A stretch of DNA of 64,000 nucleotides from Couchioplanes caeruleus (GTDB taxonomy: Bacteria > Actinomycetota > Actinomycetes > Mycobacteriales > Micromonosporaceae), in contig NZ_CP092183.1 in NCBI RefSeq assembly GCF_023499255.1, positions 8,056,501 to 8,120,500 of the forward strand, written 5' to 3'. A program made the position numbers and the translations under genes. The notes beneath the pieces are model-generated. The model saw nothing but the letters and a program-made list of their open reading frames with translations. It ran no database searches and was not told the DNA's origin. Position 1 is the stretch's first letter; every line of letters starts with the position of its first letter. Of the stretch, positions 31,987-40,045 are shown in pieces.

Positions 31987-33527
31987 TGGCGCTGCTAGAA
32001 GTCGTCGATGTCTCCAAAGTGTTCCCGGGCGTCCGAGCCCTGGACGACGTGTCCTTCACCCTGCAACCCGGTGAGGTCCACGCGCTCGTCGGCGAGAACG
32101 GCGCCGGGAAATCCACCCTGATCAAGGTCCTCACCGGCGTCTACCAGCCCGACGGCGGCGAGCTGCGCTACCGCGACCAGGCGACCCGCTTCGACACCCC
32201 GATGGCCGCCCAGCACGCCGGGATCTCCACGATCTACCAGGAGGTCAACCTCATCCCGCTGATGAGCGTGGCCCACAACCTCTTCCTCGGCCGCGAGCCG
32301 CGGAACGCGTTCGGCCTGCTCGACGAGAAGCGCATGTTCCGCGAGGCCCAGGAGATCCTGCTGCGCTACGGCGTCACCACCGACGTCCGCCGCCAGCTCG
32401 GCACGCTGGCGCTGGGCGCGCAGCAGATGGTCGCCCTCGCCCGGGCCGTCATGATCGACGCGAAGGTCGTCATCATGGACGAGCCGACCTCGTCGCTGGA
32501 GCCGCGCGAGGTGGAGACCCTCTTCGGTGTCATCCGGGACCTGCACGCGCAGGGCATCGGCATCATCTACGTCAGCCACCGCCTCGACGAGCTGTACCAG
32601 ATCTGCGACGCGGTCACGATCCTGCGCGACGGCAAGGTGGTGCACACCGGCAAGCTCGCCGACCTGGAACGGATCAAGCTGGTCTCGCTGATGCTGGGCC
32701 GCGACATGTCGGCCGTACGCCGCGAGGGCTTCACCGGGTTCGCCGGCGAGCACCCCGACGCCGTCGACGCCGCCCCGGTCCTGCGGGTCACCGACCTCAA
32801 CAGCCGGCACAAGCTGCACGACATCAGCTTCGCCGTGAAGCCGGGCGAGGTGGTCGGGCTGGGCGGGCTGCTCGGCGCCGGGCGCAGCGAGACGATCAAG
32901 GCGATCGGGGGCGCGTACCCGGTGGACAGCGGCGAGGTCCAGGTCGACGGCCGGGCTCTGAAGCGTCCCACCACCGTGCAGGCCGTGAAGGCGGGCATCG
33001 CAGTGCAGCCCGAGGACCGCAAGGCCGAGGGCATCGTGGCCGGCCTGTCGGTACGCGAGAACATCGCCCTGGCCGTGCTCCCCCGGATGTCCAGGCTGGG
33101 CCTGGTCTCGGACAAGAAGATCGACCAGATCGTCGACACGTACATGAAGCGGCTGCGGATCAAGGCGTCCAGCCCGGACCAGCGCGTCGGCGACCTGTCC
33201 GGCGGCAACCAGCAGAAGGTGCTGCTGGCCCGCCTGCTCGCCACCCAGCCGAAGGTGCTGCTGCTCGACGAGCCCACCCGCGGCATCGACGTCGGCGCGA
33301 AGGCGGAGGTCCAGGGCCTCATCGACGAGCTGGCCGCCGAGGGGCTCGGCGTGGTGCTGGTCTCCTCGGACGCCGAGGAGCTGGTCGAGGGCTCGGACCG
33401 GGTGGTGGTGCTGCGCGACGGCGCGGTCGTCGGCGAGCTGCGCGGCGACGACGTGACCACCGAGGCGCTGCTCGAGACGATCGCCGCGGCGGCGGTCGAA
33501 GCGAAAGAGGTAGGCAATGACGACTGA
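31986..33527 (+). CDS. ytfR: sugar ABC transporter ATP-binding protein (YtfR/RbsA-like)
   Basis: 513 residues with two fused ATPase halves, as usual for the ribose/galactofuranose class. The first half has Walker A GENGAGKST (36-44) and MDEPTSSLEP. The second has the degenerate P-loop GLLGAGRSE, signature LSGGNQQKVLLARLL and LLLDEPTRGIDVGAKAE. I chose ATG 31986 (MALLEVVDVSKVF); an upstream in-frame GTG at 31974 lies inside the presumed promoter. No Shine-Dalgarno is visible before either, consistent with a leaderless message. It energises import with the two permeases that follow and overlaps the first by 11 bp. Confidence 0.85.
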   Translation: MALLEVVDVSKVFPGVRALDDVSFTLQPGEVHALVGENGAGKSTLIKVLTGVYQPDGGELRYRDQATRFDTPMAAQHAGISTIYQEVNLIPLMSVAHNLFLGREPRNAFGLLDEKRMFREAQEILLRYGVTTDVRRQLGTLALGAQQMVALARAVMIDAKVVIMDEPTSSLEPREVETLFGVIRDLHAQGIGIIYVSHRLDELYQICDAVTILRDGKVVHTGKLADLERIKLVSLMLGRDMSAVRREGFTGFAGEHPDAVDAAPVLRVTDLNSRHKLHDISFAVKPGEVVGLGGLLGAGRSETIKAIGGAYPVDSGEVQVDGRALKRPTTVQAVKAGIAVQPEDRKAEGIVAGLSVRENIALAVLPRMSRLGLVSDKKIDQIVDTYMKRLRIKASSPDQRVGDLSGGNQQKVLLARLLATQPKVLLLDEPTRGIDVGAKAEVQGLIDELAAEGLGVVLVSSDAEELVEGSDRVVVLRDGAVVGELRGDDVTTEALLETIAAAAVEAKEVGNDD

Positions 33528-34488
33528 GGCTGCGACCGCCCCGCGGCCCGCCCTCGACCTCGCCCGGGTCCGCGCCTGGCTGCCGAAGTACGGCGTCTAC
33601 GTCGCAATCCTGGTGCTGGTCGGCTACAACGTGCTGTTCACCCCGAACTTCCTGACCTTGAGCAACCTGCGCATCCAGCTGGTCCAGGTCGCCCCGATCG
33701 TCATCGTGGCGCTGGGCATGGCCCTGGTCATCGGCACCGAGGGCATCGACCTGTCGGTGGGCTCGGTGATGGCCCTGGCCGCGGCACTGATCCCGCTCTA
33801 CCTCGGGTACGGCGTCGTCGCCGCGATCCTCATGTCGCTGGTCGCCGGCGTGCTGGTGGGCCTCGTCAACGGCACGCTGGTGGCCCGGGTGGGGCTGCAA
33901 CCGATCGTGGCCACCCTCGCCCTGTTCGTCGGCGGCCGCGGGCTGGCCCTGGTGATCTCCAACGGCCAGCTCAAGGACGTCCGCAACGAGGACCTGATCT
34001 TCCTCGGCTCCGGCAACCTCTTCGGCATCCCGATGCTGGTCTGGATCGCCGCGCTGCTGGTGCTCGTGGTCGCGTTCGTGGTGCGGCGCACGGTCTTCGG
34101 CCGCCGGCTGCTGGCGATCGGCGGCAACCGGCCCGCGACCGAGCTGGCCGGCGTACCGGTGAAGCGGGTCCTGATCACGGTGTACGTGGTCTGTTCGGTC
34201 CTGGCCTCCATCGCCGGCGTGCTGGCCGTGGCCCGCATCCAGTCCAGCGACGCCTCGGCGGTGGGCCTGCTCATCGAGCTCTCCGCGATCACCGCGGTGG
34301 TGGTCGGTGGCACCCCGCTCACCGGCGGCAAGGTCCGGGTGCTGGGTACGGTGGCCGGCGCCCTGCTCATGCAGCTCGTGGTCGCCACCATGATCAAGCA
34401 CAACCTGCAGCCGTCCACGACCGAGATGGTGCAGGCCGTCATCATCCTCATCGCCGTGTACGTCGCCCGAGAGAGGAAGAGCCGGTGA
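33517..34488 (+). CDS. ytfT: sugar ABC transporter permease (YtfT-like)
   Basis: 323 residues, mostly membrane helices, with the BPD_transp_2 pattern: GMALVIGTEGIDLSVGSVMALAAAL near residues 68-92, VNGTLVARVGLQPIVATLAL, GNRPATELAGVPV and TAVVVGGTPLTGGKVRVLGTVAGALLMQ. This is the ribose/galactofuranose permease family. Two different permease genes in a row, as here, are the YtfT/YjfF arrangement of the galactofuranose importer. Starts 11 bp inside the ATPase gene and ends with a 4-bp overlap onto the next permease. Confidence 0.85.
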   Translation: MTTEAATAPRPALDLARVRAWLPKYGVYVAILVLVGYNVLFTPNFLTLSNLRIQLVQVAPIVIVALGMALVIGTEGIDLSVGSVMALAAALIPLYLGYGVVAAILMSLVAGVLVGLVNGTLVARVGLQPIVATLALFVGGRGLALVISNGQLKDVRNEDLIFLGSGNLFGIPMLVWIAALLVLVVAFVVRRTVFGRRLLAIGGNRPATELAGVPVKRVLITVYVVCSVLASIAGVLAVARIQSSDASAVGLLIELSAITAVVVGGTPLTGGKVRVLGTVAGALLMQLVVATMIKHNLQPSTTEMVQAVIILIAVYVARERKSR

Positions 34489-35507
34489 CCCAGGGAATCG
34501 TCTCGGACCCCGAGGTCCCCGCGGCCGTCGTCGCCGCGGACGAGCGACGGGCCGAACGCACCGACCGCATCGTCGGCCTGGTGCAGCGGCAGGGCGCGCT
34601 GGCCGTGCTCATCGTGGTGGTGCTCATCGCGACGGCGTCGTTCCCCAACTTCCGCAGCTTCGACAACGCGGGCACGATCCTCGTCGCCGCGGCGCCGCCC
34701 GCGCTGATCGCGCTGGGCATGACCTTCGTGATCATCACCGGTGGCATCGACCTGTCCGTCGGCTCGCTCTACGTGCTGGGCGGCGTGGTCTCCGCGTACG
34801 CGTCGAAGTGGGGCCTGCTGCCGGCGTTCCTCGTGCCGCTGGCGGTGTGCGGGCTGATCGGCGTGGTGAACGGGCTGCTGATCGCGTACACGAGGATGGC
34901 GCCCTTCATCGTCACGCTGGCCGCGCTGCTCGGCGCCCGAGGGCTGATGCGGGCCCTGAGCGACGAGGGCTCGACGACGTACCTGGTCACGAACGACGCG
35001 TTCCGCAGCTTCGGCACCGGCTCGTTCCTGGGCATCGGCTACCCGGTGTGGCTGGTCGTGGTCGTCTTCGCGCTGGGCATGGTGCTGCTGTCCCGGACGC
35101 GCTTCGGTCACGCCGTCTACGCGGTCGGCGGCAGCGAGGACGCGGCCAGCCTCATGGGCGTGGCCGTACGCCGTACCAAGGTCTGGGTCTACGTCATGTC
35201 CGGCCTGCTCGCCGGCCTGGCCGGGGCGATCAACGCGGCGAAGCTGGGTTCGGGCGTCACGGTGCTCGGCACCGGCATGGAGCTCGACGCGATCGCGGCC
35301 GTGGTCATCGGTGGCACGCTGCTCACCGGCGGCGCGGGCACGATCGCCGGCACCATCGCGGGCGTCCTGCTGCTCGGCGTGATCCAGAACATGATCAACC
35401 AGGTCGGCAACGTGCCGAGCAGCTACCAGCAGGTCATCAGCGGCGCGTTCCTGGCCGTGGTGGTCGTCGCCCAGACGTACCTGGTCAAGTTCCGCCGAGT
35501 GACCTGA
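34485..35507 (+). CDS. yjfF: sugar ABC transporter permease (YjfF-like)
   Basis: 340 residues from GTG in a GTGA overlap. It is a second BPD_transp_2 permease with a longer cytoplasmic N-terminus (about 40 residues), then TFVIITGGIDLSVGSLYVLGGVV, VNGLLIAYTRMAPFIVTLAALLGARG, AVGGSEDAASLMGVAVRR and IGGTLLTGGAGTIAGTIAGVLLLGVIQNMIN. It should form a heterodimeric channel with the preceding permease. The binding protein at 27821 is the likely partner. Confidence 0.85.
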   Translation: MTQGIVSDPEVPAAVVAADERRAERTDRIVGLVQRQGALAVLIVVVLIATASFPNFRSFDNAGTILVAAAPPALIALGMTFVIITGGIDLSVGSLYVLGGVVSAYASKWGLLPAFLVPLAVCGLIGVVNGLLIAYTRMAPFIVTLAALLGARGLMRALSDEGSTTYLVTNDAFRSFGTGSFLGIGYPVWLVVVVFALGMVLLSRTRFGHAVYAVGGSEDAASLMGVAVRRTKVWVYVMSGLLAGLAGAINAAKLGSGVTVLGTGMELDAIAAVVIGGTLLTGGAGTIAGTIAGVLLLGVIQNMINQVGNVPSSYQQVISGAFLAVVVVAQTYLVKFRRVT

Positions 35508-35519
35508 CAAACTACAACC

Positions 35520-35921
35520 ATGAACACCCCGACCTTCGTGTACGACGGCGACTGCTCCTTCTGCACGACGTGCGCGCAGTTCATCGAGCGCCGCATCCCG
35601 TCGCGCGCGACGGTGGTCCCGTGGCAGTTCGCCGATCTCGGCGCCCTCGGCCTGACGCTGGAGCAGGTCGAGGAGGCGGTGCAGTGGGTAGGCCCGGACG
35701 GCACGGTCGCCTCCGGGCCGGACGCCATCGCGCTGCTGCTGCGCGACGCCGGCCGCCTGTGGGAGGTGCCGGGGCGCGCGCTGCAGGTCAAGCCGGTGGG
35801 GCTGCTGGCCTGGCCGATCTACCGCTGGATCGCCGGCCACCGGCACCTGCTCCCCGGTGGCACGGCGGCCTGTTCGCTCCCCCAGGCCCAGCGCGAGAAG
35901 CTGTACGGCCCCGGCGCCTGA
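35520..35921 (+). CDS. DCC-family thiol-disulfide oxidoreductase-like protein (DUF393)
   Basis: 133 residues starting VYDGDCSFCTTCAQF, the DxDCxxC signature of the DCC family (Asp9, Asp11, Cys12, Cys15), followed by LLRDAGRLWEVPGRAL, PIYRWIAGHRHLLPGG. These small thioredoxin-like proteins have a probable redox role, but a substrate is rarely known. It lies 12 bp after the permease stop and may ride on the transporter transcript without a functional link. It ends 4 bp from the convergent anti-sigma gene. Confidence 0.8.
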   Translation: MNTPTFVYDGDCSFCTTCAQFIERRIPSRATVVPWQFADLGALGLTLEQVEEAVQWVGPDGTVASGPDAIALLLRDAGRLWEVPGRALQVKPVGLLAWPIYRWIAGHRHLLPGGTAACSLPQAQREKLYGPGA

Positions 35922-35925
35922 CCCG

Positions 35926-36621
35926 TCAGCGGACGCGGGCGGTGCCGAGGACGTGTCCCTCCTTGTCGGCCACCGCGACCACGCTGACGCTGGGCAACTG
36001 GATCGAGCTCGCGCCGGTGACCCGGGCGTTGCCGCTCGGCGTGGGCCCCCAGATCGCGGCCTGCTCGGTCATCCCGTCGGCCCGGCGCACCTGGCAGACG
36101 AACGGCCCCCGGCCGCTGAGCTTGGACACGGTGAGGTCCACCGAGACCCCCCACGTCTTGCCGGTGAGCACCGCCTGCCCCGCCATCCCGCTGCCGTCGG
36201 CGGCCTCGAACTCCGCGGTGACCAGCGGCGGGTGGCTCGCCGCGGCCTGCGGTGGCACGGGCGCGTCCCGGTCACGGGTCAGCACGATGCCGAGGGACAC
36301 CGCGGCGAGCAGCACGACCGCGGCCGCGGCCAGCCACCGGATCCCGGCGCGGCGGCGTTCGCGCGCCCGTTCGGCCCGCATCCGGCCGAGCAGACCCTCG
36401 ACGCGGGCCGGGCTGGGGCGGGTGCCCGGCGCGACGACCAGCGGCGGGGCGTTGGTCAGGGACCGGAGCAGCTCCGGTACGGGCCCCAGCCGCTCCAGCT
36501 CCTCCCGGCATCCGTCGCAATGCAGCAGGTGCGCGTCGAGGCGGTCGGTGTCGGCGTCGTCCAGGCCGCCGAGCAGGTAGCCGCCGAGCAGCCGGCGCAG
36601 CTCGTCGTGGTCGGGGCTCAC
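35926..36621 (-). CDS. anti-sigma factor with zinc-finger and one membrane segment
   Basis: 231 residues from GTG, overlapping the sigma gene's stop by 4 bp. The N-terminal cytosolic part has DAHLLHCDGCREELE, the HxxxCxxC zinc anti-sigma motif that binds ECF sigma factors. One membrane helix (WLAAAAVVLLAAVSLGIVL, about 115-135) leads to an extracytoplasmic domain (VTAEFEAADGSGMAGQAVLTGKTWGVSVDLTVSKL...). This last domain resembles the RskA-like sensor end of other anti-sigmas. It should hold the adjacent sigma factor inactive until an outside signal triggers release. Confidence 0.85.
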   Translation of the reverse strand: MSPDHDELRRLLGGYLLGGLDDADTDRLDAHLLHCDGCREELERLGPVPELLRSLTNAPPLVVAPGTRPSPARVEGLLGRMRAERARERRRAGIRWLAAAAVVLLAAVSLGIVLTRDRDAPVPPQAAASHPPLVTAEFEAADGSGMAGQAVLTGKTWGVSVDLTVSKLSGRGPFVCQVRRADGMTEQAAIWGPTPSGNARVTGASSIQLPSVSVVAVADKEGHVLGTARVR

Positions 36622-37139
36622 CGCAGCACCCCCATCTCCTCGAACGCCTGCCGCAGGGCCCGTACGGCGTAGTAGGCCCGCGACTTCACCGTGCCCTCGG
36701 GCACCGACAGCTTCCGGGCCGCGTCGGCGACGGTCTGGCCCTCGTAGTACATGGCCTGCACGACCGCGCGGTGGTCGGCCGAGAGCCGCTCCAGCGCCTC
36801 GGCGACGAGCCAGCCCTCGACGAGCTGGTCGACGTTGTCGGCGGCAGGCGCCGACTCCACCGCCGCGTCGTCGGCCACGAGGTGCGGGCGGCGCTGCTCG
36901 GCCCGCCAGGCGTTGGTCACCACGTTGCGCGCGATCGTCAACAGGTACGAGCGGGTCCGCCCGGGGTCGGGCTCCAGGTGGTCGATGTGCCGCCACGCGC
37001 GCAGCAGCGTCTCCTGCACCAGGTCCTCGGCCTTGTGCCGGTCGGACACGTAGCGCGAGACGAAGCTGAGCAGCACCGCGTAGTGCTCGGTGTAGAGCGC
37101 GGTCATCAGCTCCTCGGCGGGACTCACCCGTCGCCTCAT
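36618..37139 (-). CDS. ECF RNA polymerase sigma factor
   Basis: 173 residues. Region 2 is ALYTEHYAVLLSFVSRYVSDRHKAEDLVQETLLRAWRH and region 4 is LSADHRAVVQAMYYEGQTVADAARKLSVPEGTVKSRAYYAVRAL, the normal layout of short ECF sigma factors. ATG 37139 is supported by GGGAGG six bases upstream; a GTG at 37127 is less likely. It forms a pair with the overlapping anti-sigma gene. Upstream on its own strand, GAACC and GTACAAC about 17 bases apart could be a self-regulated promoter, but this is weak. Confidence 0.9.
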   Translation of the reverse strand: MRRRVSPAEELMTALYTEHYAVLLSFVSRYVSDRHKAEDLVQETLLRAWRHIDHLEPDPGRTRSYLLTIARNVVTNAWRAEQRRPHLVADDAAVESAPAADNVDQLVEGWLVAEALERLSADHRAVVQAMYYEGQTVADAARKLSVPEGTVKSRAYYAVRALRQAFEEMGVLR

Positions 37140-37210
37140 TCGCTGCCTCCCACCAGGGGTGTCGCCTCGTTGTACCCCGGCCGGCGGCCTCCGGTTCGAC
37201 ACCCGCGGAC

Positions 37211-37247
37211 AAAAAAGATGCCCGGTCCCGCGAGGGGACCGGGCATC
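37211..37247 (-). terminator. rho-independent terminator of neprosin-family gene
   Basis: On the minus strand, 13-bp perfect arms (37217-37229 with 37235-37247) and a 5-base loop are followed by TTTTTT at 37211-37216. It begins 20 bases after the leftward gene's stop and separates it from the sigma gene. Confidence 0.9.
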
Positions 37248-37267
37248 GCGTCCGGAGCGTACGCGGC

Positions 37268-38485
37268 TCAGCAGGCTCCCGACCCGCCGAACCGGAACGT
37301 CCGGTCGGTCATCGACTGCACGCTGTAGTACGGGCTGGTGGTCCGTACGGCGGGAAACGGCACCGGGCCGTTGGTCATGGAGATGGATCCGATCCGCGCC
37401 GCGGAGAGGTCCCCGGCGGGCAGGCTGTTGCCCATGTCGGTGCACGGCTGGTCGGTGGCCGACGCGACCTCGCCGAACCACTGGGTCAGGCCGGCCCGGG
37501 TGTAGGTGCCGTTCCACAGCCGGTCCGGGAAGTACCCGATCCACTCCGAGTCGTACGCGATCCACCAGACGCCGTCGAAGTGCTGGATGCCGAAGCGCTT
37601 CGACGTTCCGACGGGCAACGTGTCGCCGGGTTTGACCGTGCTGCTGTACATCGTGAAACCGCAGGCGTTGTAGCAGCTGGGCACGCGGTCCTTCCAGTAG
37701 TACACGAACAGGTGCGGGTCGTCGTCGCCGTTGACCGCCCGGTCGACCGTCCAGCCCACCTCGACGATCTGGCGGCCGTCGGCGGACTGCACCGCGATCT
37801 CCGTCAGCGTGTGGAAGTCGCCGCGGGCCAGGTACGGCTTCGCGATCGACAGGTTGGCCCAGCTGCCGTCGGTGTCGGCGACCTGGGTGCCGACCGCGTA
37901 GTGGAAGTAGACGTCGCCGGCGGCCGCGGCTGCGCCCCGCGTGGGGGGAGCCGGCGGCACGACGGTGGTGCGGGCTTTGCGGAGCAGGCCGCCGCGCGAG
38001 TTGCGGCCCTTCGGCGCGTACTCCGGAACGGGCTCGAGCGATCCGCTGGTGTCGGCCGGCGCCGCGTCCGCGCCGGCGGCCGCGACCGCCCTGCTGTTCG
38101 CGCCGGCCCGGGCACGCTTGAGCTTCGACGGCCGCTGACCCCACGGCAGCACCTTCGGCGGTTCGGGGAACTCGCCGCCCTGAGCCGCGGGAGCGGCGAC
38201 CGGCGGCTCCACGTCGTCCGACGGGGTGACGTCGGCGGGCGCGGTCATGTCCGCGGGCGCACTCTCGTCAGCAGGCGCGGTCTCGCCGGCGGAGGGCGCC
38301 GCGGCATCTGCGTCGCCCGCCGGGTCGGCGGACGCGGTGACGGCGGCGGGCGCCTCCGAAGCGGGAAGTTCGTCGGCATCGGCGTTCAGGGTCCACACGA
38401 CCCCCATGGAGCCGACTACGGCGGCGGCCAGGCCGGCGGCGAGCAAACCGCGGCGGGAGTTCGACACGTGTCCGTCCTCGTTCAT
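37268..38485 (-). CDS. neprosin-family secreted protease (Tat signal)
   Basis: About 405 residues from ATG 38485; a GTG at 38467 (VSNSRRGLL) is a fair alternative. SRRGLLAAGLAAAVVGSMGVV is a twin-arginine-type signal. An Ala/Pro/Asp-rich spacer follows, then the neprosin domain in the C-terminal half: YFHYAVGTQVADTDGSW, EVGWTVDRAVNGDDDPHLFVYYWKD, SCYNACGF, WWIAYDSEWIGYFPDRLW, EVASATDQPCTDMG. Neprosin, first known from plants, is a glutamic endopeptidase that cuts after proline. Acidic residues in the EVGWTVD and SEWIGYFP strands are candidate catalytic positions. It is read toward the sigma/anti-sigma pair but ends in its own terminator. Confidence 0.85.
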   Translation of the reverse strand: MNEDGHVSNSRRGLLAAGLAAAVVGSMGVVWTLNADADELPASEAPAAVTASADPAGDADAAAPSAGETAPADESAPADMTAPADVTPSDDVEPPVAAPAAQGGEFPEPPKVLPWGQRPSKLKRARAGANSRAVAAAGADAAPADTSGSLEPVPEYAPKGRNSRGGLLRKARTTVVPPAPPTRGAAAAAGDVYFHYAVGTQVADTDGSWANLSIAKPYLARGDFHTLTEIAVQSADGRQIVEVGWTVDRAVNGDDDPHLFVYYWKDRVPSCYNACGFTMYSSTVKPGDTLPVGTSKRFGIQHFDGVWWIAYDSEWIGYFPDRLWNGTYTRAGLTQWFGEVASATDQPCTDMGNSLPAGDLSAARIGSISMTNGPVPFPAVRTTSPYYSVQSMTDRTFRFGGSGAC

Positions 38486-39109
38486 CGGGGGGCTCGGAGG
38501 TGGCGGGCGAGGGGTGACCTCCGGGCACCGGCTCTCGCAGGCGTCGCCGACCATATAACGCTGCGGATACCGAGGGCCGCCGTCGTCACTCCATTCCGCC
38601 TGAACGGTTGAGGTCATAGGCCGATCCGGTGATTCAATAGCCGTCGAGAAAAACGCAGGGTATTCATGCCGTCGCTCCGCGTCTATTTCTGGAGACGTTC
38701 CAAGAAAGAAGCAAAGCCGCATGAGGCTCTTTCGTGTCCCGCGTGGAGCTGCTTCAAAGACACTCTCAACGTACCGCCGTCCCACAATAGAACCTATGTC
38801 TTAGTTGTCCGTTATAGGCACATTGTTGCTACTTGCCGAGATCTCGGCTGCAGACATAGTCGATCATCGTGATTGCCTATTCCGGGCGGCGAGAACCTCG
38901 TTTCACATTCACATTTTCCGGCCTTCGGCGGCCGCACCGGAAATTGCTGCCCCCGCAATTCATCCATGGCGGCGAATTCCACTGAGCGCCGCGGGCCGGC
39001 GGAGCCGCTTCCCACACTGTGGTAGATCCCGCGCGTCGCGGCCCGGCTCCCGAACCGACGCGGTAAACCTATAGGACCAATAGGCTTTGTATGGGAATCG
39101 GGAGCCGCC
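38486..39109. other. intergenic region, AT-richer than its surroundings
   Basis: This 624-bp stretch has short open frames on both strands, none with family resemblance or a good ribosome-binding site. It probably holds the promoter of the leftward neprosin gene and that of the rightward cysteine dioxygenase operon. The only strong motif seen is the dyad at 39068-39084. Confidence 0.6.
39068..39084. promoter_or_regulatory. 17-bp dyad upstream of cysteine dioxygenase operon
   Basis: CCTATAGGACCAATAGG has the form CCTATnGGnCCnATAGG, with one mismatched pair around a central base. It lies 25 bases before the start codon, where a repressor would block transcription or translation. The binding protein is unknown. 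Confidence 0.55.
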
Positions 39110-39583
39110 ATGACCGTCGCCGACCTCCGCCTCGACCACCTCGCCCTCGCCCAGCGGTTCGCCGCCGATCCCCGGGTCTGGCCCGTCGCGCCCCGCTTCG
39201 ACGCGTCAGCGCGCTGGTACCACCGGCTCGCCGAGGCGGACGACCACGAGATCTGGCTGCTGACGTGGCTCCCCGGACAGGGCACCGACCTGCACGACCA
39301 CGGCGGGTCGGCCGGCGCGTTCCACGTCTTCTCGGGCACCCTCACCGAGGACACGGTCAGCATCGCGCCCGACAGCCCGCCCCGCATCACCGCGCGGGAG
39401 CTGGGCGAAGGCGCCGGGCGGCGGTTCGGCAGCCGGCACATCCACCGGATCACCAACCGCTCGAACCGGCCGGCGATCAGCATCCACGCGTACGCCCCCG
39501 CGCTGCGGACCATGACCCGTTACCGCATCGGCGCCTCGGGCCTCGATGTCGTGACGGTCGAGCAGGCCGGAGCACAGTGGTGA
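39110..39583 (+). CDS. cysteine dioxygenase family protein
   Basis: 157 residues with the cupin fold of cysteine dioxygenase. LHDHGGSAGAFHVFSG supplies His62 and His64, and SRHIHRI supplies His112, the three iron ligands. The enzyme oxidises cysteine to cysteine sulfinate with O2. Bacterial members lack the Cys-Tyr crosslink in many cases; here a Gly/Ala-rich segment follows the first His pair. It is coupled by a 4-bp overlap to a rhodanese gene, so the pair probably handles excess cysteine and sulfane sulfur, likely under the dyad just upstream. Confidence 0.88.
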   Translation: MTVADLRLDHLALAQRFAADPRVWPVAPRFDASARWYHRLAEADDHEIWLLTWLPGQGTDLHDHGGSAGAFHVFSGTLTEDTVSIAPDSPPRITARELGEGAGRRFGSRHIHRITNRSNRPAISIHAYAPALRTMTRYRIGASGLDVVTVEQAGAQW

Positions 39584-39987
39584 GCGCCCCGGTGCTGCGT
39601 ACCGCCCCGGCCGGCTCCCGCGGGATCGACGACCTGCTCGCCGCCGCCCGGACCCGGCTGGCGCGCCTCGGACCGTACGAGACCCACCGCGCCATGCGGC
39701 GCGGGGCCGTCCTCGTCGACATCCGGCCCGCCGCCCAGCGCGCCGAGCACGGCGAGATCCCCGGCGCGATCGTCATCGAGCGCAACGTCCTGGAATGGCG
39801 GCTCGACCCCCGCAGCGACGCCCGGCTGTCCTTCACGCACTACGACCTCGACGTGATCGTCACCTGCCAGGAGGGCTACACCAGCAGCCTGGCGGCGGCC
39901 GCGCTGCAGGACCTCGGCCTGCTGCGGGCCACCGACCTCGCGGGTGGCTTCAAGGCCTGGCAGGCCGCCGGGCTGCCGACGCTCTGA
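39580..39987 (+). CDS. rhodanese-like sulfurtransferase
   Basis: 135 residues from GTG in a GTGA overlap with the dioxygenase stop. LVDIRPAAQRAEHGEIPGAIVIERNVLEWRL is the typical rhodanese N-terminal half. Active-site Cys96 lies in VTCQEGYTSSLAAAAL, and the end is DLAGGFKAWQAAGLPTL. Single-domain rhodaneses move sulfane sulfur through a Cys persulfide. Placement directly behind cysteine dioxygenase is a common actinobacterial pairing for sulfur amino-acid breakdown. An in-frame upstream extension inside the dioxygenase gene is not used. Confidence 0.88.
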   Translation: MSAPVLRTAPAGSRGIDDLLAAARTRLARLGPYETHRAMRRGAVLVDIRPAAQRAEHGEIPGAIVIERNVLEWRLDPRSDARLSFTHYDLDVIVTCQEGYTSSLAAAALQDLGLLRATDLAGGFKAWQAAGLPTL

Positions 39988-40019
39988 GCCGCGGCCCGCG
40001 CGAGACGCCCGGCGGCACA

Positions 40020-40043
40020 CGCCCGCCGCCCCTCCGGCGGGCG
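40020..40043. terminator. bidirectional hairpin between convergent genes
   Basis: 9-bp perfect arms CGCCCGCCG and CGGCGGGCG with a 6-base loop lie between the rhodanese stop and the anti-sigma stop. No T-run is present. Confidence 0.55.
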
Positions 40044-40045
40044 CG

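Noticed and set aside
35926..37212. A single 428-residue minus-strand protein including the anti-sigma factor
   Set aside because: The upstream part only re-reads the sigma gene in another frame. The anti-sigma motif begins at the GTG overlapping the sigma stop, the standard arrangement.
38666..38872. 68-codon frame in the neprosin-dioxygenase gap
   Set aside because: No ribosome-binding site, odd composition and no resemblance to any protein known to me.
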